Shown here: positions 1 to 7,959 of the stretch, one piece after another
Layout: each line of letters starts with the position of its first letter
How positions within the stretch are numbered: the first letter of the stretch is position 1
Assembly: GCA_015056155.1 (NCBI GenBank)
Contig: SVGU01000019.1
Span: 1 to 40,430 of the forward strand
Direction: 5' to 3'
DNA length: 40,430 nucleotides
DNA from: Clostridiales bacterium
GTDB taxonomy: Bacteria; Bacillota; Clostridia; Christensenellales; Aristaeellaceae
Program-made: the position numbers and the translations under genes
Notes under the pieces: generated by a model
The model's input: the letters and a program-made list of their open reading frames with translations, nothing else
Databases searched by the model: none
What the model was told of the DNA's origin: nothing

Positions 1-2
1 CC

Positions 3-323
3 TTCCCCCGCTGGGGCGCTGCCGACTACCTGGCCGCCACCCGCGAGCAGCGTTACGTGGACTCTGCCATGATGTGGGCCAAGGCCTCCAACGTGCTGGA
101 GTACCCCAACGCCATCACCCTGTCCACCGACGCCCAGAAGGCCGTCGCTGACATCGAGAACATGGGCACCTACATCTCCGAGATGCAGTACAAGTTCATC
201 ACTGGCATTGAGCCCCTGACCAACTATGACTCCTACATGGAGCAGCTGCAGAAGATGGGCATCGAAGAGCTGATCAAGCTGTACCAGGATGCCTACGACA
301 GCTTCATGAGCCGCGGCAACTAA
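3..323 (+). CDS. C-terminal end of an extracellular sugar-binding protein (partial)
   Basis: Only the last 106 codons are in the window; the frame is open from position 3 to the TAA at 321-323, so the start lies upstream. The visible part matches the C-terminus of the complete binding lipoprotein encoded next (499-2025): both carry a Y-P-x-x-I-T segment, then a KFITG-x-EPL core, an N-x-D-x-Y motif and an I/L-Y-x-x-A-Y-x-x-x-M ending. It is therefore very probably a family 1 extracellular solute-binding protein of an ABC sugar importer (LplA/YtcQ-like), lipid-anchored outside the membrane. Seen: homology to the neighbour. Inferred: a substrate related to pectin oligosaccharides, from the operon downstream. 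It is followed by an intrinsic terminator, so it ends its own transcription unit. Confidence 0.8.
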   Translation, partial: FPRWGAADYLAATREQRYVDSAMMWAKASNVLEYPNAITLSTDAQKAVADIENMGTYISEMQYKFITGIEPLTNYDSYMEQLQKMGIEELIKLYQDAYDSFMSRGN

Positions 324-363
324 TCCCTGCCTGCATATCTGAAGCAACATAAGCAGACCCACT

Positions 364-397
364 GGGGGTCGTCGGGCGACCGGCGGCCCCCTTTTTT
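364..397 (+). terminator. Intrinsic terminator
   Basis: A 12-bp GC-rich stem (364-375 with 380-391, two G-U pairs) closes a GCGA tetraloop and is followed directly by six T. It lies 41 bases after the stop of the partial binding-protein gene and upstream of the next promoter. Confidence 0.92.
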
Positions 398-422
398 CAT
401 CCGGATTGCGGACAGGGGGCTT

Positions 423-450
423 TTGTGCATGCCTGTGTTCATGGTATAAT
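423..450 (+). promoter_or_regulatory. Probable sigma-A promoter of the pectin operon
   Basis: TTGTGC (423-428), a 16-base spacer and TATAAT (445-450) with GG just upstream of the -10. It lies about 50 bases before the lipoprotein start and just after the terminator, so it most likely drives the 499-12381 operon. No operator was recognised and no regulator gene is in view. Confidence 0.7.
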
Positions 451-498
451 GATCACACGTGGTCACAGGCGTATACAAGGGTAAGGAGCGTTTTGCAT

Positions 499-2025
499 AT
501 GAAGAAGAGAGCTTTGGCGATGCTGCTGGCGCTGGCGATGCTGCTGCTGACGGGCTGCGGGCCGGAGGCGGCGAAGGAAGCCGTGCAGATTACCTGGTAT
601 CTGCGCACGGAGGATACGGAGCTGTACAACCGGCTGGAGGGCGTGAAGGAGATCGAAAAGGCCACCGGCGTGGATGTGCTGTTCCAGTCCCCGCCGGACA
701 ACAGCGAGGATGCGTACAAGATGATGGTCGCCTCCGGAAAACTGCCGGATGTGATCATGTGGTCGCACTCCTCGGGCATGGACCGCATGTATGAGGAAGG
801 AACGATTATCGACCTGACGGATTTGATTGCTGAGCATGCGCCGAACCTGAGCCGCATCTATGCCGAGCGTCCTGAACTGCGCAGGGAGGTTGAAACGTCG
901 GATGGGCGACTGTACTATTTCCCGTCCATCAACCCGATGCTGACAGTGGAGGATATCTGCCGCAAATCCTACTGCGGCCTGATCATCCGCCAGGACTGGC
1001 TGGACAAGCTGGGGCTGAAGATTCCGCAGACCATCGATGAGTGGTACGACGTGCTTACGGCCTTCAAAAAGCGCGATCCCAACGGCAATCTGCTGGCGGA
1101 CGAGATCCCCTTTGACGGCTGGGGCCTGCCATACTTTGCGCCTGCCTTCGGCGTGCTGAATACCTTCTGCGTCAAGAAGGACGGGACGGTTGCGTTCGGC
1201 CCGATGGAGCAGGAGTACAAGGCGTATCTGGAAACGATGAACAAGTGGTACGCCGAGGGACTGCTGGGGCCCAATTGCCTGATCCATTCCGAAACGTGGA
1301 AGACTGAAAACATCGTCACAGGCCTGACCGGCTCCTTTGCGGGGCTGGACAATGCCTGGCGCTATTACCTGCCCGACATGCAGCGGAATGATCCGGCTGC
1401 GGCGCTCTCGGCGGTGAACTGGCTGAAGGATGGGCAGGGTGTGCGCTATACGCCCCGTGAGGATGTGGCGGGCCATATGGCGACGATCGTGACGGTCATC
1501 ACCTCCCAGTGCAAGGATCCGGTGGCTGCGGTGAAGCTGATCGACTACATGTACTCCGAAAAGGGCTCGACGCTGCTGACCTGGGGCGTGGAGGGCAAGA
1601 GCTATGTGGTGGTCAACGGCAGGAAGCAGCTGACGGAGCTGGCGCTTTCCGTTGATCCGGAGCATAACTGGCTCCGGCTGTACGATTACGCCATCGGCCA
1701 TGCATCCTTCCCCAAGTATGACGGGGAAACGGTGGTGCTGGCGAGCTATCCGGAGGATCAGCTGATTGCCGAGCAGACCTGGGCGGACGCCTCCTCGGCG
1801 CTGGTCTACCCGCCCTACATCACCATGAGCGTGGAGGACAAATCCTTCTGCGACGGCGTGATGGACGATGTGAACAACTATATCACGGAGATGGAGCTGA
1901 AGTTCATCACCGGCGAGGAGCCGCTGAGCAACTTCGACGCCTATGTGGCGCAGCTGGACCGCATGGGGGTCAATGAGGCGCTGGAGATCTACCGCAGGGC
2001 CTACGAGGCCTACATGGCCCGCTGA
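499..2025 (+). CDS. ABC transporter sugar-binding lipoprotein, LplA/YtcQ-like
   Basis: 508 residues. The start is the ATG at 499: GTAAGGAG sits 10 bases upstream, and it gives a proper lipoprotein signal (MKKR, hydrophobic stretch, LLTGC lipobox with the lipidated Cys near residue 18). An earlier in-frame ATG at 406 would put about 30 unrelated residues before the signal and precedes the promoter. The mature protein looks like a family 1 extracellular solute-binding protein, the receptor of a carbohydrate ABC importer. Its C-terminus closely resembles the partial gene before it, so the two are tandem paralogues. Relatives such as YtcQ/LplA in Bacillus serve rhamnogalacturonan oligosaccharide uptake; as first gene of a pectin operon the same role is likely. 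No permease gene follows, so it must share one encoded elsewhere, probably upstream. Confidence 0.88.
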   Translation: MKKRALAMLLALAMLLLTGCGPEAAKEAVQITWYLRTEDTELYNRLEGVKEIEKATGVDVLFQSPPDNSEDAYKMMVASGKLPDVIMWSHSSGMDRMYEEGTIIDLTDLIAEHAPNLSRIYAERPELRREVETSDGRLYYFPSINPMLTVEDICRKSYCGLIIRQDWLDKLGLKIPQTIDEWYDVLTAFKKRDPNGNLLADEIPFDGWGLPYFAPAFGVLNTFCVKKDGTVAFGPMEQEYKAYLETMNKWYAEGLLGPNCLIHSETWKTENIVTGLTGSFAGLDNAWRYYLPDMQRNDPAAALSAVNWLKDGQGVRYTPREDVAGHMATIVTVITSQCKDPVAAVKLIDYMYSEKGSTLLTWGVEGKSYVVVNGRKQLTELALSVDPEHNWLRLYDYAIGHASFPKYDGETVVLASYPEDQLIAEQTWADASSALVYPPYITMSVEDKSFCDGVMDDVNNYITEMELKFITGEEPLSNFDAYVAQLDRMGVNEALEIYRRAYEAYMAR

Positions 2026-2043
2026 GGGACGGAGGAAAATCGC

Positions 2044-3306
2044 ATGAACATCCGGGATTACGCAGCATATTCCAGGGGCGGCACGGACTGGACGGAGGCG
2101 TTCATCCGCGCCATTGACGATCTGAAGCAGCAGGGCGGCGGCGTGCTGACCGTGCCCGCCGGCGAGTACCCGACCGGCTCCATCCGCCTGTATGACGACA
2201 TGACCCTGTGCATCGAGTCCGGCGCGGCGCTGCGCTTCCATCAGGATGCGAAGGCGTTTCCGCTGATCGAGCTGGAGTTCGAGGGCCGGGCGGGGCTGAT
2301 GCACCAGGCGTGCATCTACGCGGAAAAGGCGAAGAACGTGGTCGTCACCGGCTACGGCACGGTGGACGGTCAGGGAAGCTTCTGGTGGCAGCAGATCCGC
2401 GAAAGGAAGCGCACCGAATATCCCCGGCCGTACCTGGTGTGCTTTGCCGACTGCGAGCATGTGGTGCTGGAGAATGTGACGCTGATCAATTCCCCTGCGT
2501 GGACGGTGCATCCCCTGCGCTGCCGCAACGTCACCGTGCGCGGGCTGAACATCAAGAACCCGGCCGATTCCCCCAACACCGACGGCATCAACCCCGACGC
2601 CTGTCAGGACGTGCGGATCCTGGACTGCACCATCGACGTGGGCGACGACTGCATCGCCATCAAGTCCGGCACTGAGGATACCCCCAACCGGCAGCCCTGC
2701 GAGCGGATCATCATCGCGAACTGCCACTTCCTGCACGGCCACGGCGGCGTGGTGCTGGGGAGTGAGATGTCCGGCGATGTGCGCAATGTGGTCGTGTCCT
2801 CCTGCGTGTTTTACGAGACGGACCGCGGCATCCGCCTCAAGACCCGGCGCGGGCGCGGCGGCACGGTCGAGGGCATCCAGCTCAACAATCTGGTGATGGA
2901 AAAGGTCATGTGCCCCTTTGTGTTCAACATGTACTATTCCTGCGGCACGGACATGACCATGCGCCATGTCTGGGAGAAGGTGCCCTACCCGGTGTACGAG
3001 GGGACGCCCTGCCTGCGGGATGTGTCCATCAGCGGCGTGCGGGCGCGTGAATGCACGGCCTGCGCCGGCTTCTTCTACGGTCTGGCCGAGATGCCGGTGG
3101 AGGGCGTGACGATGCAGGACGTGGTGGTCGAAATGGCGGAGAACGGCGCGCCCGGCCGGCCCGCGATGATGAGCGGCCTGGCGGACATGCAGGGCGCGGG
3201 CTTCTTCCTGCGCAACGCCGTGGGCGTCGATCTGCGCGGCGTGAAGGTACGCGGCGTGAAGGGCGAATGGCTGGATATTGACGGAAGCGTGACACTGGAG
3301 GCATAA
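2044..3306 (+). CDS. Glycoside hydrolase family 28 (polygalacturonase-type) enzyme
   Basis: 420 residues, 18 bases after the lipoprotein stop, with GGAGGA before the ATG. Right-handed beta-helix pectinase fold. The GH28 signature residues are present in order: NTDG (178-181), GDDC (200-203, the catalytic Asp pair), GHG (232-234) and an RLK at 264-266 standing in for the usual RIK. Family members hydrolyse galacturonosyl bonds in homogalacturonan or rhamnogalacturonan, or release terminal galacturonic acid. There is no signal peptide, so it should act on imported oligosaccharides in the cytoplasm, more consistent with an exo-acting enzyme (galacturonosidase or rhamnogalacturonan galacturonohydrolase) than with a secreted endo-pectinase. 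The exact bond cannot be read from the sequence. Confidence 0.92.
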   Translation: MNIRDYAAYSRGGTDWTEAFIRAIDDLKQQGGGVLTVPAGEYPTGSIRLYDDMTLCIESGAALRFHQDAKAFPLIELEFEGRAGLMHQACIYAEKAKNVVVTGYGTVDGQGSFWWQQIRERKRTEYPRPYLVCFADCEHVVLENVTLINSPAWTVHPLRCRNVTVRGLNIKNPADSPNTDGINPDACQDVRILDCTIDVGDDCIAIKSGTEDTPNRQPCERIIIANCHFLHGHGGVVLGSEMSGDVRNVVVSSCVFYETDRGIRLKTRRGRGGTVEGIQLNNLVMEKVMCPFVFNMYYSCGTDMTMRHVWEKVPYPVYEGTPCLRDVSISGVRARECTACAGFFYGLAEMPVEGVTMQDVVVEMAENGAPGRPAMMSGLADMQGAGFFLRNAVGVDLRGVKVRGVKGEWLDIDGSVTLEA

Positions 3307-3309
3307 GCG

Positions 3310-5538
3310 ATGAAGAACTGGAAGCTGTGGTATGACGCGCCGGCGAAGGACTGGAACATCGCCCTGCCGCTGGGAAACGGCCGGATGGGCGCGATGATCT
3401 TCGGCGGAACGGTGCTGGAGAGAATCAGCCTGAATGAGGACTCCTGCTGGTACGGCGGCTTCCGGGACCGGGTGAATCCGGACGCAAGGAAGTATCTGCC
3501 CGTGGTGCGTCAGCTGCTGGACGAGGACCGCATCGAGGAGGCGCAGCAGCTGGCGGAGGAGGCGCTGACCGCCACTCCGGACGGCGAGCGCCATTATGAG
3601 GTGCTGTGCGACCTGATCCTGCAGCAGCTGGACGGCGACCGCCCGGAGGGCCTCCACGGCATGCGCAACATGCGCGGGCGCGACATGACCCGGCACGAGC
3701 GGCCCGTCAGCGACTACCGGCGCGAGCTGGACATCCGGGACGGCGTGCATCAGGTGCGCTATGTCCGCAAGGAGAGGCAGATCTGCCGCGAGAGCTTCAT
3801 GTCTGCGCCGCATCAGGTGTTTGCGATGCGCCATGAGGGCTTCCCGGCGCGGATTCTGCTGCGGCGCGGCAGCTATGTCAACCGCATCGACCGGGTGGAT
3901 GACCGCACGATCCTCCTTTCCGGTCAGGCGGGCGACGGCGGCGTGCGCTACATGGCGGTCTGCCGCGCGGTGGGCGAAAACGTGCATGTCATCGGCAACA
4001 CGCTGCACGTGGGCGAAAAGGCGGACATTTTCCTTGCCGCCGCCACGTCCTACCGCTTTGACGACCTGCAGGCGGAGTGCCTGAAGCGGCTGGACAACGC
4101 CGTGGCAGCTGGGTATGACGCGGTGAAGGCGGCGCATGTGGCAGACCACCGGGAGATCATGGACCGCTGCAGCCTGACCCTTCACGGGGAGGATGCGCTG
4201 AACGCCCTTCCCACGGACGCGCGCCTTGCGCGGTATGCCTCCGGCGAGGCGGACAACGGCCTGGAGGAGATGTACTTCTCCTACGGGCGCTATCTGCTGG
4301 CCGGTTGCTCCCGCCCGGGGACGCTCCCGGCGAACCTGCAGGGCATCTGGAACGACGACTTCCATCCCGCGTGGGACGGCAAGTACACCATCAACATCAA
4401 TACGGAAATGAACTACTGGCCCAGCGAGGTGTGCAACCTGAGCGAGATGCATCTGCCGCTCTTCGATCACCTCCGGCGCATGCGGCCCCACGGGGAGCAT
4501 GTGGCGCAGGCGATGTACGGCGCGCGCGGCTGGGTGGCGCATCACAATACGGACCTGTGGGGCGACTGTGCGCCGCAGGACACCTACTGCCCGGCGACCT
4601 ACTGGCCGATGGGCGCGGCATGGCTGTGCCTGCACATCGCGGAGCATTACCGGTTCACGATGGACGAGGAATTCCTGCGGGCGCACTATGACCTGATGGA
4701 GGATGCGGCGCGGTTCTTCGTGGACGCTTGCGTGGAGCGTGAGGACGGCACGCTGACGGTCAGCCCCTCCTCCTCGCCGGAGAATGTGTACATCACGCCC
4801 TCGGGCGCGTCCGGCACGCTGACGAACTGTGCGGCGATGGACGGGCAGATCCTCTTTGCGCTGACGACGGAGCTGATCGAATGCGGCGCGGTGATCGGGC
4901 GGGACGCCTCGGAGTGGGCGGAGTTCCGCAGCCGGCTGAACCCTGTGCAGCTCGAAGACGGCCTGGTGAAGGAGTGGCTGCGCGACTGCCGCGACGGCTG
5001 CCCCGGACACCGGCACATCAGCCACCTGTTCGCCCTGTATCCGGGCAGGCAGATCACGGCGGACACGCCGGCGGAGTTCGCGGCGGCGCGGGCCACGCTG
5101 GAAAAGCGCCTGAACTGCGGCGGCGGTCACACCGGCTGGAGCCGGGCGTGGATCATGTGCCTGTGGGCGCGCCTCAGGGACGGCGAAAAGGCGGGCGAGA
5201 ACATCCGGCTGCTGCTGGAGCGTTCGACGCTGCCGAACCTGTTCGACAACCATCCGCCCTTCCAGATCGACGGCAACTTCGGCTCCGTCGCCGGCATGGC
5301 GGAGATGCTCGTGCAGAGCCACGAGGGATTCCTGCGCCTGCTGCCAGCGGTACCGGTCCAGTGGACGAAGGGTGCTGCGAAGGGCATCCGTGCCCGCGGG
5401 GGATATACGGTGGATATCGCCTGGGACGGCGCGAAATACCGCGCGGAAGTCACGGCCCGCATGGACGGCGTGCTGACGCTGGCGGATGGGCGCAGCTTTG
5501 TTCATCAGGCCGGGGATACGATCGCGATCGAAGGGTGA
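3310..5538 (+). CDS. Glycoside hydrolase family 95 (alpha-L-fucosidase/galactosidase type)
   Basis: 742 residues, starting 3 bases after the GH28 stop. The N-terminus has the typical GH95 opening (W-Y-D-x-P-A, then LPLGNGRMGAM and SLNEDSCWYGG). The catalytic (alpha/alpha)6-barrel part has the N-x-N pair N362/N364 before TEMNYW, the SPEN motif with the expected acid Glu491, a GH-x-x-x-SHLFALYPG loop, GHTGWSRAW, and FQIDGNFG with Asp654. These match the Asn-Asn-Glu-Asp set known from characterised GH95 enzymes. Characterised members are inverting alpha-L-fucosidases or alpha-L-galactosidases. In a pectin operon the substrate is probably a fucose or L-galactose decoration on rhamnogalacturonan or co-imported xyloglucan fragments (inference). 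No signal peptide; cytoplasmic. Confidence 0.92.
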   Translation: MKNWKLWYDAPAKDWNIALPLGNGRMGAMIFGGTVLERISLNEDSCWYGGFRDRVNPDARKYLPVVRQLLDEDRIEEAQQLAEEALTATPDGERHYEVLCDLILQQLDGDRPEGLHGMRNMRGRDMTRHERPVSDYRRELDIRDGVHQVRYVRKERQICRESFMSAPHQVFAMRHEGFPARILLRRGSYVNRIDRVDDRTILLSGQAGDGGVRYMAVCRAVGENVHVIGNTLHVGEKADIFLAAATSYRFDDLQAECLKRLDNAVAAGYDAVKAAHVADHREIMDRCSLTLHGEDALNALPTDARLARYASGEADNGLEEMYFSYGRYLLAGCSRPGTLPANLQGIWNDDFHPAWDGKYTININTEMNYWPSEVCNLSEMHLPLFDHLRRMRPHGEHVAQAMYGARGWVAHHNTDLWGDCAPQDTYCPATYWPMGAAWLCLHIAEHYRFTMDEEFLRAHYDLMEDAARFFVDACVEREDGTLTVSPSSSPENVYITPSGASGTLTNCAAMDGQILFALTTELIECGAVIGRDASEWAEFRSRLNPVQLEDGLVKEWLRDCRDGCPGHRHISHLFALYPGRQITADTPAEFAAARATLEKRLNCGGGHTGWSRAWIMCLWARLRDGEKAGENIRLLLERSTLPNLFDNHPPFQIDGNFGSVAGMAEMLVQSHEGFLRLLPAVPVQWTKGAAKGIRARGGYTVDIAWDGAKYRAEVTARMDGVLTLADGRSFVHQAGDTIAIEG

Positions 5539-5565
5539 GGGCGCCCACCATTGCCTGCGGCGACA

Positions 5566-5639
5566 CCTCCCTCAGAGAGGGAGGCTGGGCACACGCACCC
5601 AAAGCCCTCCTCGCTGAGGAGGGTGGCTCCGAAGGAGCC
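5566..5639. repeat. Three-hairpin palindromic element inside the operon
   Basis: Three perfect stem-loops sit in 74 bases: CCTCCCTC/GAGGGAGG (5566-5584, loop AGA), CCCTCCTC/GAGGAGGG (5605-5623, loop GCT) and GGCTCC/GGAGCC (5625-5639, loop GAA). The 147-base gap between GH95 and CE12 is the only long gap in an otherwise tightly packed operon. There is no T-run, so this is not a standard terminator. It looks like a mobile REP/MITE-like insertion or an mRNA-processing and stability element. Confidence 0.7.
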
Positions 5640-5685
5640 GGGAGGAGCCCACCCGCATACACGCACATAACAGGAGGAATCAGCT

Positions 5686-6330
5686 ATGACCATCTACATC
5701 TGCGGCGATTCAACCGCGGCGACCTACGCGCCGGAGCGCGCGCCGATCACCGGCTGGGGCCAGGTCATCGGCGAAATGATGCCGGGCGTGACCTTCTCGA
5801 ATCACTCCATCGGCGGTCGCAGCACGAAGTCCTTCCTGTCCGAGGGGCGGCTGGTTGCGGTGGAAAAGGCGCTACAGCCCGGGGATATCGTGCTGATCCA
5901 GTTCGGCCATAACGATGGCAGCGATCTGGTCTGGCGGCATACGGATGCGAACACCTCCTTCCTGAACAACCTGTCCATCTTTGTGGACACGGCGCGGCAG
6001 CACGGGGCGATCCCGGTGCTGCTGACGCATACGCCCTGCAGCTGGTGGCGGGAAGGTGAACTGCCGGGCCATCCCGGGCAGCATGCGCCTGCCACGCGCC
6101 GCCTGGCCGCAGCGCGCAATGTCCCCCTGATCGACGTGCTGCAGGAGGGGGAGGCGGCTCTCCGCGCGATGGGCGAGGAAGCGTCATCGGCCCTGTACAT
6201 GAACGTGGCGCCCGGCCTGTATCCCGCCTATCCCAACGGCTCGAAGGACAACACCCATACCCAGCGCGCCGGCGCGGAGCTTTTCGCCCGCATCGTCGCT
6301 GATGGGCTTCAAAAGCTCGGCCTGATCTGA
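5686..6330 (+). CDS. Rhamnogalacturonan acetylesterase, CE12 (SGNH hydrolase)
   Basis: 214 residues with AGGAGG 12 bases before the ATG. All SGNH blocks are visible: GDST with nucleophile Ser9, GGRS (43-46, oxyanion Gly), GHND (74-77, Asn76), and D188-N-T-H191 giving the catalytic Asp and His. The GDST and GGRSTKSF pattern is typical of family CE12 rhamnogalacturonan acetylesterases, such as Bacillus YxiM/RhgT relatives. These remove O-acetyl groups from galacturonic acid in the rhamnogalacturonan I backbone so that glycosidases can act. No signal peptide; cytoplasmic. The same domain occurs again at the C-terminus of the next protein, and a decayed relative lies at 10421, so the operon holds three related copies. 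Confidence 0.92.
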   Translation: MTIYICGDSTAATYAPERAPITGWGQVIGEMMPGVTFSNHSIGGRSTKSFLSEGRLVAVEKALQPGDIVLIQFGHNDGSDLVWRHTDANTSFLNNLSIFVDTARQHGAIPVLLTHTPCSWWREGELPGHPGQHAPATRRLAAARNVPLIDVLQEGEAALRAMGEEASSALYMNVAPGLYPAYPNGSKDNTHTQRAGAELFARIVADGLQKLGLI

Positions 6331-6342
6331 GGAGGCAGCATT

Positions 6343-7959
6343 ATGTATATCATTGCAAAGGACGGTTCGGGGGACTTTACCTCCATTCAGGCGGCCATCG
6401 ACGCGGTGCCGATGAGCAACCGGCACCCCATCATCCTGCTGCTCCGCATGGATGAATACCATGAGAAGGTCGTCGTCAACAAGGACAACATCCGCATCAT
6501 CGGCGAGGCGCGGGACCGGACGGTCATCACCAACTCCGGCTGCGCCAAGGACCTGAACGAGGAGGGCAAGGAGAAGGGTACCTTCCTGAGCTACACCTTC
6601 CTCGTCACCGGCGACAATGTGGAGGTGGAGAACGTCACCATCCGCAACGACGCGGGCGACGGCTCCCTCGTGGGGCAGGCGGTGGCGGTTTACGCGGCCG
6701 GCGACCGGGGCGTGTGGCGCAATGTGCGCATGATCGCCTGTCAGGATACGCTGTTCTGCGGCCCCACGATGCCCAAGGTTGCCCGGGACGCGCTGCCCCG
6801 GCTCGTGCCGGAGGGCGTGCTGTCGGTGGGGGACTGCCCGCTGGTGCTCAGCCGGCAGTATTTTGAGGACTGCTTCATCCAGGGCGATGTGGACTTCATC
6901 TTCGGCCCCTATGCCTGCTGGTTCGAGCGCTGCACGCTGTATATGAACCGGCGGGGCGGCTTCTACACCGCCGCCAACACGCCCGAGCAGGCGCCCTATG
7001 GGCTGGTGTTCCACAAGTGCCGCCTGACGGGCGAGTGCGAGCCCGGCATGGCTTACCTCGGCCGTCCGTGGCGGAAATTCGCCCATACGCAGTTCATCGA
7101 ATGCGAGATGGACGAATGCGTCGCGCCCGAGGGCTTCCAGGACTGGGGCGAAACGAAGATCACCCGCCGCTGCGGCGAATACCGGACCACCGGCGCCCGG
7201 GCGGACCAGACGACCCGCCATCCCGGTCAGGCAAGGCTGTCCGATGAGGAGGCGGCGATGCTGACCGTCCGAAACGTCATCGGCGGCGCGGACGGCTGGA
7301 ATCCGCAGAAGCGCACGCCCACGTGGTTCCTCTGCGGCGACTCCACCATGGCCGACTATGCGCCCAACTGGGCGCCCATGACCGGCTGGGGACAGGCGCT
7401 CAAGGGGCTGGTGGAGGGCGTGTATGTGGAAAACTGCGCCGTCTGCGGCCGTTCCAGCAAGTCCTTCATCGCGGAGAAGCGGCTGAACTTCATCGAACTG
7501 TGCCTGCGCAGGGGCGACAAGCTCTTCATTCAGTTCGGCCACAATGACGAAAAGGAGGACGTGGAGCGCGCCACCGTCGCCCGCGTGACCTACCCGGAAT
7601 ATCTGGGCATGTACATCGATGCGGCCCGCCGTCAGGGCGCGGAGCCTGTCCTGCTCACCTCCATCGCCCGCCGTCACTTCGACGAAAACGGCGCGCTGAA
7701 GCACACCCACGGGGATTACCCGGCGGCGATGCGCGATCTGGCGGAATACCGCGGCGTGCGGCTGCTGGACATGGAGAAGGCGACGGAGGAACTGCTGACG
7801 GCGCTGGGAGAAAGCGGGTCGAAGCCCCTGTTCAACTGGCAGGAGAAGGGCCATCCCAACTATCCCGACGGCGTACAGGACAACACCCATCTGAGCTTCA
7901 CCGGCGCGGTGCGGCTGGCGCAGATGGCGCTGCGGCTGATGGAGGAAAGCGAATGCTGA
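6343..7959 (+). CDS. Bifunctional pectin methylesterase (CE8) - acetylesterase (CE12) fusion
   Basis: 538 residues, 12 bases after CE12, with GGAGG before the ATG. Residues 1 to about 310 are a pectin methylesterase: it opens like family members (KDGSGDFTSIQAAIDA), has QDTLF with Asp135, a VDFIFG with nucleophile Asp184, and LGRPW with Arg241. From about 325 a complete CE12 SGNH domain follows: GDST with Ser334, GRSSKSF, GHND at 399-402, and D513-N-T-H516. Both sets of catalytic residues are intact, so one polypeptide should strip methyl esters and acetyl groups from galacturonic acid. No signal peptide, so it acts on imported oligosaccharides. The gene overlaps the next start by 7 bases, which implies translational coupling. 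Confident in both domains; the natural substrate length is inferred. Confidence 0.92.
   Translation: MYIIAKDGSGDFTSIQAAIDAVPMSNRHPIILLLRMDEYHEKVVVNKDNIRIIGEARDRTVITNSGCAKDLNEEGKEKGTFLSYTFLVTGDNVEVENVTIRNDAGDGSLVGQAVAVYAAGDRGVWRNVRMIACQDTLFCGPTMPKVARDALPRLVPEGVLSVGDCPLVLSRQYFEDCFIQGDVDFIFGPYACWFERCTLYMNRRGGFYTAANTPEQAPYGLVFHKCRLTGECEPGMAYLGRPWRKFAHTQFIECEMDECVAPEGFQDWGETKITRRCGEYRTTGARADQTTRHPGQARLSDEEAAMLTVRNVIGGADGWNPQKRTPTWFLCGDSTMADYAPNWAPMTGWGQALKGLVEGVYVENCAVCGRSSKSFIAEKRLNFIELCLRRGDKLFIQFGHNDEKEDVERATVARVTYPEYLGMYIDAARRQGAEPVLLTSIARRHFDENGALKHTHGDYPAAMRDLAEYRGVRLLDMEKATEELLTALGESGSKPLFNWQEKGHPNYPDGVQDNTHLSFTGAVRLAQMALRLMEESEC

Noticed and set aside
463-5505. A 1,680-codon open frame on the minus strand opposite the pectin genes
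   Set aside because: Antisense to three recognised enzyme genes. The translation is Arg/His/Ala-rich low-complexity typical of a high-G+C shadow frame, with no domain and no ribosome site.
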